Shown: positions 56,186-64,000 of the stretch, one piece after another
How positions within the stretch are numbered: position 1 is the first letter of the stretch
How the letters are laid out: each line of letters starts with the position of its first letter
Assembly: GCF_035222485.1 (NCBI RefSeq)
Contig: NC_085925.1
Location: 930,001-994,000, forward strand
Length of the DNA: 64,000 bases
Direction: 5' to 3'
Source: Podospora pseudoanserina
Lineage: Eukaryota; Ascomycota; Sordariomycetes; Sordariales; Podosporaceae
Position numbers and translations under genes: made by a program
The notes under the pieces: generated by a model
Told to the model about the DNA's origin: nothing
The model's input: only the letters and a program-made list of their open reading frames with translations
Databases searched by the model: none

Positions 56186-57256
56186 CTATAAGAGGCCGTT
56201 GCTCCCCTGAGCCGCGTCGCTCATCGGGTGGTCAAGGTCGACACCGGCCGAGGTTGGGTGGTCACGCTTGGCGCGGCCTCTGCGGCTCAGTCCAAGCTTC
56301 GCCCCCATCTTCTTCCAGCCGCTGTTGTGTGCGCTAATGGCCCGCTGAAGGCTGCCGGGGGACGTGTTGGCGAAGGCCCAGTCTGAGGTGGGCGGTGTGG
56401 TGGGTGGTGTCATCGGCTCGTTCGCGGACGGCGAGGGCACGTTTCCACTGTCATCGCTTAGTCCACCCTGCTCCATCGGGTCGCTGGATGACGACGCGGA
56501 GCTTTTGGGCTCGCTAGACCAGGCGAGGTTGAGCATGGGCAGAAAAGCCGACTTGGGTGACCGAATTGAGTCGTGTTCGCTGGAGGACGACGTCTCTCTT
56601 GGGATTCGCAGGCGTGACCGAAACAGCCTGGGATCATGCTCATGGCGGTGCTCCTCTTCATGCGGCGCCACCGACGCCAAGAAGGGGCCCAGCACCGAGT
56701 CGTTCATGAGCTCGTACACAATCTTGACAGCCTCGTCCAGTTCGGATGGGTTCGGTGGGATGGGCACACAGGGAAGTGACAGCAACCGATCGCGTACGCG
56801 GGCGGGAAGGTTGACTTCGCGGATTCCGCAAGGCTGGATGAAGGTGTGCATCAGCTTCTGCCAGAGCAGGCAAATGTGCTCGCTGCCATCTCCGATGCTC
56901 GGCGGCCTTTCCCCGGTCCCTACAATGTTAGCGTACGCCGTCCTGTAGCGTTCGGCCTGCAGTGTGAACTCGAGCGTCTCGAGGCAGTGGTTCTGCGACA
57001 GAAAAGCGGTAAAGGCGCCAAGCGTGTAGGGTGGTAGAGCGGTATCGGTCAGGATGTCTCTCAGCGATGGTGGAGAGGTCGGGTTTGTGGGTGCTGATGG
57101 TGGCATAAGAGCCACGCTGGAGGGTCGCGAGGTTGACATGATGGAGTCTCCGTCACCGCCTCTGAAGACGGCCGACGGTCTTGGTGTCAGTTCCTTGGGT
57201 GAATGTACTGGCGAAAGCAGTGTTGGTGAATGTGGTCGTAACCGGGAGCGGGTCAT
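56186..57256 (-). CDS. Regulator of G-protein signalling (RGS domain protein)
   Basis: A predicted GTPase-activating protein for heterotrimeric G-alpha subunits, acting at or near the plasma membrane. From the ATG at 57256 it has 356 residues. The single RGS domain lies at about 64-195: SLRDILTDTALPPYTLGAFT, then LSQNHCLETLEFTLQAERYR, LWQKLMHTFIQPCGIREVNL and SELDEAVKIVYELMNDSVLG. The C-terminus is Ser/Pro-rich with a basic WKKMGAKLGLSRRGRAKR. I chose this start because the frame above it runs through a GAA repeat and looks like leader; the open frame itself extends to 57517. The layout resembles the small fungal RgsA-type proteins, but I do not assign the symbol. The TAG stop at 56188-56186 is followed in frame by a second ORF (55307-56113). 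Confidence 0.88.
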   Translation of the reverse strand: MTRSRLRPHSPTLLSPVHSPKELTPRPSAVFRGGDGDSIMSTSRPSSVALMPPSAPTNPTSPPSLRDILTDTALPPYTLGAFTAFLSQNHCLETLEFTLQAERYRTAYANIVGTGERPPSIGDGSEHICLLWQKLMHTFIQPCGIREVNLPARVRDRLLSLPCVPIPPNPSELDEAVKIVYELMNDSVLGPFLASVAPHEEEHRHEHDPRLFRSRLRIPRETSSSSEHDSIRSPKSAFLPMLNLAWSSEPKSSASSSSDPMEQGGLSDDSGNVPSPSANEPMTPPTTPPTSDWAFANTSPGSLQRAISAHNSGWKKMGAKLGLSRRGRAKRDHPTSAGVDLDHPMSDAAQGSNGLL

Positions 57257-57307
57257 TGCTACCCGCGAATGGCCTATGGTTGTGTTGTCGAAAATGTTCC
57301 AGCTCTC

Positions 57308-57340
57308 TTCTTCTTCTTTTTCTTCTTCTTCTTCTTCTTC
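57308..57340. repeat. TTC/GAA repeat in the RGS gene leader
   Basis: An imperfect (TTC)n run on plus, (GAA)n on the sense strand, 52 nt upstream of the chosen RGS start codon. Translated it would give the acidic run of the longer reading frame, which argues that this part is leader. Confidence 0.85.
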
Positions 57341-58160
57341 ATCCCTTCGCGTCCTAGACAAGGGCGGGCGCCACCATGAGTGATCGTTTGCCCGGGCTGC
57401 AGGGACTCGCAGAACGGCTTGTTTTGGAGCGAGTCGGCGCCCGATTCCCGCACAATGCAACCAATAACCTCCAGATGCGCCCAGGACAGGAACGGGAGAG
57501 CGCAGGAGAGGGCTCAAGCTGTGGTCGTCCAGGAGTCCAGTCGCCGCGCTGTCGGGATTGCGTGTGTCAGGCTGTGGACGTCACCTAGCACGCATGCAGG
57601 TAACCGGTCGTGGAGCGGAGCAGGGCGCGAACGAGATGCGCAACTCAGCAATAACACGAGAGAGAGTGTGTGAGAAAGAGCGCACGGCAGCACAGCAGGG
57701 CAGAGCAGTTGGAGTATACAGAATCGATCGAAAGGATGGATGATATAATCGGGCGAGCGAGCGGGCGGGGGCGGGCGTATGTCTAGCTATCGCTTGTGGT
57801 TTCCTGACGTCCTTCTGTCGCACAAAGGGTGTTGACGTGTAAGTCAAGGGTCGGGTGGGGTGTGTGGAGTGGATTGAGCGGGCGGTGCAACTCGGTCAAA
57901 GATGTCGTTGTCGTTGTTGTTTTTTTGGTAATGGGGAGGAGACGGCAGGTGTTGGCGTCGGGGGCCCACGGTTGGTTTTGTTTGTTGGAAAGGGTCCTGG
58001 GGGGGGAATGGGGATCAAACCGAAAGGGAAACCCGATAAAGGACGGCGACTGGACCGCCCAGTCTTTTAATGAGAAGGTAGCGCGGAGAGGGTGAGGGGG
58101 GAGGGTCACAGGAGGGTCACTGCGCTTCCCTGCTAGTGTAGTTCGACTGAAGAAGGGATG

Positions 58161-58205
58161 GGGTGGAATGGGTGGAATGGGTGGAATGGGTGGAATGGGT
58201 GGAAT
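58161..58205. repeat. 9-bp minisatellite GGGTGGAAT, five copies
   Basis: Five perfect tandem copies of GGGTGGAAT, followed by a degenerate gaaaggaat. About 900 bp upstream of the RGS start. The minus strand would encode a Pro-Pro-Ile repeat, but no gene is supported. Confidence 0.95.
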
Positions 58206-61200
58206 GAAAGGAATCCTGGAAGGAAGAGAGCCGCCGGGGGGAGGCAAGACAGGGGGGTCCCCCTACCTCTCCGTAATCGTTGCAACTCTATCACACAGAG
58301 ACTGCCCCCAGGCCCCTCCCCCCATTCCTCTCGCTAAATCCGCCAACTGTTCTGCCTATTGCCTCGCCATTCCCAATCCATCGATGGATGTGAGAATAGC
58401 ACATGTCCAGGGTGGAGGATAATCCGTAGTGTACGGAGTAGAGACGAGTTCTCCATATCGACATGTCCCAAAGGACTAGCTAGAAGCAGTCATGCCACTC
58501 GGGCACCAGTTCGGGATGATGGCATCGCCGCCTAACGGGGGAGTCCCTTGAGACTGGTGATTGACCGTTTTCCGTTTCCAAACCTGCCCGTCCTCCCTCG
58601 CTCCCCTCGGCAGCAAAAAACACAACGGAGCAGACAGAGAAGAGAAAGAGAACAGCGAACGGGAGAGCGTCCCAAGCCCGGCCGAGGAATGCAGCTAGCT
58701 GGGGGTGGGGTGTCGTGGGTGTGCACCGCCGAATGCTTCTAGAAGCCTTCGATCCCATCTTCTTCAACCTGTTCGAGGGGCGAATAACCACGCCGTACCC
58801 GATGCTCAGCCCAATCATACACAACGACCCTGCAGGCTTCGTCATGCCGTGGACGACCTCATTCAGTTTGAATCTAATAGACTGAATACCACTGAATACC
58901 CACGTTACCTAATCTTGCATTCGAATACATCCATCCATCCATCCATTGGTGATGAAGCGGCACAGCATCGGCCGTGGGCATGCCATGGGACAAAACCAAC
59001 CGCTTTTTCGGGCTTTGTGGCCCTCTCCCTCCCCTCCACGGTACAGAAGCATCCATTCCTGTCTGGCCATCTAACTGATCGTCCGATTCCTCAACCACAA
59101 TCTCTCTCCCGCAATGCGACCAGTCGCACAAGAGGTCTGAACATGGCACCCCTCGCGCCGCAAAGGAGGCAAATCGCGGCTCTCGACATCACGGGCAGAG
59201 AGAGAAAAGAAAAAGCTATCAGGTTCGGGTGACGGATTTGTGCGGTCCACTGGATTGTCGCTTGGACCCCTTGGCAGGCAGGAACCCCGGCCAAGCAGAC
59301 CAGCCAAGCACCCAAGACCGGCACCCAAGATGCCTGAGTCGTGCAGCTGACAGAATCCCCAGACTGCCAACTCAGGTGCTCCTCATCAGCCTGATTTGTC
59401 CTACGCATATCTAAGAAACCAACATCTCATCCATCCCCCAAAAACAACCTCATCTCCCCAAAACCAATGCAAAAAGGGCCGCCCGACAGACGATGAACCC
59501 CCCATGCCACTTGGTTCACCGGGCCCATTCCTGACTCGGCAGTTGGCTAGGAACCTGGATGAACCAATAGGATCAATACAAAGACCGAGAGCTTGGCGAT
59601 AGCAATCCATTCTCCTTCCCCTTCCGTCAAACAGCGGACAAGCACACCCAATAATAAAAGAACAGGTAATCCTCAATGATTTGTTGTGTCTTGTCTTGCC
59701 TTGCCTATTGCTGATTGATGACTATTCTTTGCGGACGCGGCTGAATTACTATAGATTCACCACCTTCATTCATCAGGACCCTTGCGGCCAGTTGTTCGTT
59801 CCTCTCCCTCTCGCCTCGTCCCGTCCTCGTCTTGAATTGCCAATGAGGCAGTTCGGTAACCAGGACAAAAAAAGAAAGGAACAAGGAACCAAAAGTTCTC
59901 GAAATTCCATGGATGGCTTCTTCACGTGATGCGATACGCCGCCATCTCAACTTCCTATCCACGGGAGGGGTGAACAGCGCAAACTTGCATATGAACATAC
60001 ATAGGTAGAAGACGCTTGAATCAAAACGGGTTTGCGATACGGAGGCTGGGCAGGTATTACGGAAACTGTTGTGAATGCCATCACATCACGGGTTATAGCA
60101 CGCAGCCTGGGCGATCAGACCGGATGTTCCTTCTTGATGCAAAAAGATACTGAGATATGGGTGTAGTTGTCATCCCAAGTCAGGAAAGCGCACTGCATTT
60201 TTGTGTTTTAAAAATTCCGAACCGTTTTCGCATATCTTGATCTTCGAGCAGCAGAAGAAACGACGCCATCTTTGGGGTCGGTTGAAATCAGCCCACCGGC
60301 CCGAAAGGTGGAGACCATCTCTTATCTTTGCGTCATTTGACACATTTATTATTACCAGTGACATCTTGCTGGATGTCTGGGGTTTTCTTAGTGTATGCCA
60401 TCGACAAAAAGGGAGGATGATCAGCGCACGGGGTACGGTGTGTGTGTTGTTGTTTGACGACGTCAATATCACGGTACTATCCGTGTTGACATGTTTTTTT
60501 TTTTTCCATTACGCGTACATAAACGCTACACTTGGTGGGGAGGGGGGCGAATTCCCGGACGTACAGTACGTTTTTCTGTTTGTGTCTAGAACTTCCCCTC
60601 TTTTTTTTGATCAAATCAAGGAGCGCGAAGGGCTTCTAGAAGGAAGCTAATCAACGCTGTGCAGCGGTCTGCTTTTCCGAACCAAGCATGGTGCAGTGTC
60701 GATCATCAGAGGCTTGCAGCCAGCAGCTTTCGAAGGGATAGATGCTGTGATGGCATCGAACAATGGATGGGCAGATCCCCTATCGAGAGTTCAATTGGGG
60801 TATCTGCATCGAACTTTCCACAGATTCCTTTCTTTTGGATCTTGGAGGACTTTGGTTGGCTGGCTGAGGGCGGGAAGGTTGGAGTGAGTGTCTTGTGTTT
60901 GCTGTACATTGGACACCATCGAATGCGGGCTTGCGGCAGGGCCATGTTGTTTGTCAGCTCACTTTTCCTCAGAAGAAGCTTTTCTTCTTTTTCTTTATTA
61001 CACTTTGGGTTTTTCCTAGATTGCGATGCGTTACGCACTTTGCAACGCGATGCAGGTTGAATATGTTTCAAGATGCCACCATCCGCATCAGGCAAGGGTG
61101 GAACAAGACCGGCCGTTTAGATTAATTCCAGAAGGTTTCTCCTTTTGGTGTCGGCCTCATTTGTGTTTGTTTGGTGCCTGTGTGTCTGTGCTTGTGTGCC

Positions 61201-61210
61201 AGTGCGTGCA

Positions 61211-61236
61211 TGTGTGTGTGTGTGTGTGTGTGTGTG
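61211..61236. repeat. (TG)13 microsatellite
   Basis: Thirteen perfect TG units within a wider TG-rich stretch (about 61165-61240). Confidence 0.95.
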
Positions 61237-63722
61237 CCTATTCATCAATTTCAGTGGATGGGAAGCTGCAGACGGACCTAAATGCATGAGCCATGCAGGT
61301 GCCGCAAGCCACATTTTCTGTTCGATGGTGAATGTGTGTGTGTGGCCGTTGCTGGCCAGTCATTGGGTTGTGGTGACGGCGAGGCCGTGATGGGAAGTCA
61401 CGACCAAAGTTGAGTTGTGCCTGCCTTAATCCAACCCACCCACCTGCCACTTCTGCCTATCCTATCAAAAGAGGGGGGGCTTTTCCAAACGTATGGTTTG
61501 TTTGGGGGGACCGGGCACTTTCCATCTTCCTCTTTCACCAGAAAGCTGAGCAATCATTCTATTTCAGCTCTCGCCCCGTTACGCATGCTCATACATATCA
61601 CTATTTACACGTATTATTCCCTATTATGCCCGCACCTGATGTCTCTTGCCCCTCAAAGAAAGGAAGGTGACGAATCAACCGCCCAAATCTTCTTCATAAT
61701 GACGAGCTTACCAGGATGCTATCCGATGTCCTATACCTTTGACCATCCGACGCCGCTCATCCGCTCCGGTCATCGTCGGTGAGAGAGTCATCAGGTGAGC
61801 GAGAGTCCGATATCGTGGTTCACCTTGGAAAAATCGGGACGAAAATTCATCACCAACCTCATACCCCACCAATGCCAAGACATTCCAAAAGTTCGGGTTG
61901 GGATTGCGGCTGGGGAAAGGAAGATCATCACCCTCTTTTCACCTTTCTTGCATCTTTCCATATTCTCCGATCCAAGCCACCACCCTCTGAACGTGGCATG
62001 AATTTGATCAAAAGATGGAATTTCGAATGCTTGATTTCCAAGGCATGGGAATGCTACGTTATCATCTTTTTCTTTTTTACCCCTTCTGCTGCTGGAAAAA
62101 GCTGACCGGGGTTTGGTGGAGAGTCTATCCACTTTTTGCCAGGGTTCTCCGGGGCTCAACCGACGAGGCTGTCAGGTTTCCGTTGACGAAATGAGGAGCT
62201 GAAAAGCAAGAGGAGTCCCCTTCCACTTCCGAGGCCGATGATTGCCTTGAAGATCCGAAAGGGTGTTTCCCTTGGCCTGGGGTCACCGCCGCTATTGCCG
62301 CCTTTTCTTCACCTACCTTTGCCTTGCCTCGCGCGCTCGCCGACGGGATTTTCACTACTACGTGGTATTTTTCTCTTCTTAGCAAGTGCGAAGAAGGAGA
62401 AACTCTCGCTCTCTCGCCGTTTTTTTTTTGGTTGTGTCAGTCAGATCCGACGGTCACGAGCTTGTTGGTGGCTTGTGGGAAGGATTTTCTTCTTCTGGAG
62501 TTGCTGGGGTTTCAGCGAGACGGAGGATTTGTTCTTTTTTCCACGGTGGCGAGGCAAGTCGTGCTGAGCCGTTGGCTGACGTTACCGATACCAAGAGCCT
62601 CGGGACAGGCCGAGGAGATTTGCGGCGATCCCGCGTTGGGTTTTTTTTTGGGCCCCTGTTGGCTTCGGTGGTAACCTACTTTTTCTATTTCCGATTTCTA
62701 ATTCTCGATCTCTTCTTTTTTTGGGCACGCTAATACTCTAACCTACGTGCCTACATGCCGAGTTGTTTGGAAGTCTTCTTCTTTGAGAAACGGATGATGT
62801 GTTTTTCGATAGCACGTTAAGGCATCCACTATGAGCCCCAGCCTTTTGGTTTTTACCCGGCTGCCGAAGCGCTATCGATTGCTTGGGACGTTGGAAGCTG
62901 TCGAAGAAGGAAACGGCCTTTTCCCTTTTTTGCCTTGCGCCTGGTGGCGGTTACATGTTCCCTTTCAGCTGGGCCAAGCCTTGTGAGGCTCTCCAGCACG
63001 TGGGGACTGGCTGTGGATTATTTGGAGCCGTTGTTGGGGCCGCTGTTGGAGCACAGTTGGAGCATCACTGGAACCACTGGGGGTCGCTGCTGGAGCCATC
63101 GCTGGAGCCGCTGGAGCTTGTTGCACAAAAGTTCCGTCCACGTCTGTCTTGTGGATGGCGGGGTCACAGCGCAAATGTTCGGCAATCATCAGTGACCACA
63201 CCGACGAGAAGCAGAAACCCACCGTCGACGAGTGTTTTCAGTGGGTTTCAGTTGGCCTAGAAGGCTCGGCATCCGGGCGGGGGGGAGCCAGTTCTCCATC
63301 ACCATCCCCTCTCTTGAATTCGAATTTGAACATGTTTTTTATGTTTACCTGGAGACAAGTGGATGTAGCAAGCATCAACAGACTTTGAATTTCTCGGAAC
63401 CTTTGACCGCGAACCGCCGTCCTCGGCAATTCTGCCCAATGGTCCTTTGGTAGTAGGGGAAAAGGGCCGTTTGCAAATGCCTGTCTCGAACCATATTCAA
63501 GTCAAAAAATTACTCCTGTCTCGGAGCAGAGACTTTTCGCACACACAAATAGAAAAACAGAAAGCAAAGAGATTCTGGTGGAGTTTTTGTCGAGCTGCAA
63601 TGCTTCGCCCGGAAATCAGGTGTCTCAAGCGATCTGCGTGCTTTTTGGCTCTGTCTTTGGATGTGATCCAGAATGGTCTCTTATATAATGCGCACCAGGT
63701 ATAGGGGGGGAAGGGGAAGGGT

Positions 63723-63762
63723 ATCATCCGCCATCATCCGCCATCATCCGCCATCATCCGCG
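63723..63762. repeat. 10-bp tandem repeat ATCATCCGCC, four copies
   Basis: Four head-to-tail copies of ATCATCCGCC, the last ending in G. It lies 240 bp before the end of the window, in gene-free sequence. Confidence 0.95.
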
Positions 63763-64000
63763 GGCTGGGCTATTATGACTGGCGCTATCCACTTTATGGG
63801 CCGCTCGCTGCTGGTTTGTCTTTGTTTTCAATCTACGTGTTGTATCAAAACCCCGCGAGGGGTGGTGCTGGTGGTTGAGGAGCCGAGAAAGTTTACCAGC
63901 TTCCTGATTAGGAAGGGGGGATCCGGGGGGTAGGGGGTTGCGCGGGGGGTTCGATTCGCCCTTTCGGAGTTTCCCAGAGAGAAGAAAAGAAGGGAAGGAA

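Larger units (their letters stand above)
57257..64000. other. 6.7-kb gene-free end of the window
   Basis: The left part is the promoter and leader of the RGS gene. No other gene is recognised on either strand. From about 60,480 on, the plus strand is rich in T and TG runs, with pyrimidine-rich stretches at 62,240-62,730, which would fit the leader of a plus-strand gene beyond the window. ORFs of 100 to 175 codons (58705-59232, 60201-60650, 62883-63260) look like composition artefacts. Microsatellites are listed separately. Confidence 0.55.

Noticed and set aside
57257-57517. Longer RGS reading frame starting at 57517
   Set aside because: It crosses a GAA repeat and looks like leader; the ATG at 57256 gives a normal N-terminus.
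63946-63962. ggttcgattc, another B-box-like match near the window end
   Set aside because: The T stem has a mismatch, and no 5' acceptor strand or A box pairs with it.

Overview
The window is nuclear DNA of a filamentous ascomycete, most likely a Sordariomycete and possibly Sordariales. The evidence is short introns (about 48 to 63 nt) with GTAAGT-like donors and CTAAC/CTGAC branch sites, a coding preference for C-ending codons, large gene-free spacers, and proteins that match fungal housekeeping families. The genus is an inference. I see no bacterial, organellar or viral sequence, and no rRNA, tRNA or CRISPR array.

Layout, left to right. (1) 346-5588, minus: largest subunit of RNA polymerase I (three exons). 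It shares a 490-bp divergent promoter with (2) 6079-7563, plus: Prp3 of the U4/U6 snRNP. (3) A 9.7-kb gene-free stretch between convergent genes. (4) 17222-18556, minus: a three-finger C2H2 transcription factor. (5) An 11.8-kb divergent gene-free stretch. (6) 30405-33145, plus: Rad3/XPD helicase of TFIIH, rebuilt here as seven exons including one of 10 nt. (7) A 4-kb spacer. (8) Four plus-strand genes in a row: 37155-39944 Rtp1 (RNA polymerase II assembly/import factor), 40218-42063 an AT-hook protein, 43014-46037 a DDHD-family phospholipase, 47294-51355 a Ulp1-type SUMO protease. (9) A 4-kb G/T- and A/T-rich spacer carrying decayed coding relics. (10) 57256-55307, minus: an RGS-domain protein whose TAG stop is followed, in the same open frame, by a second well-formed 268-codon ORF. 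(11) A 6.7-kb gene-free end.

The genes do not form a pathway cluster, though several serve transcription and nuclear functions (Pol I, Pol II assembly, TFIIH, splicing, SUMO). The points most worth a second look are the RGS/second-ORF arrangement, two stop-free introns whose length is a multiple of three (one in the Fe-S domain of Rad3), a GC-AG intron, a 10-nt micro-exon, codon usage that shifts within genes and resets after introns, a possible Rad51-binding-like tail on the AT-hook protein, and a dispersed GGTAGGTA-type motif in the spacers. Exon structures were worked out by eye from frame, splice signals and family conservation, without transcript data.
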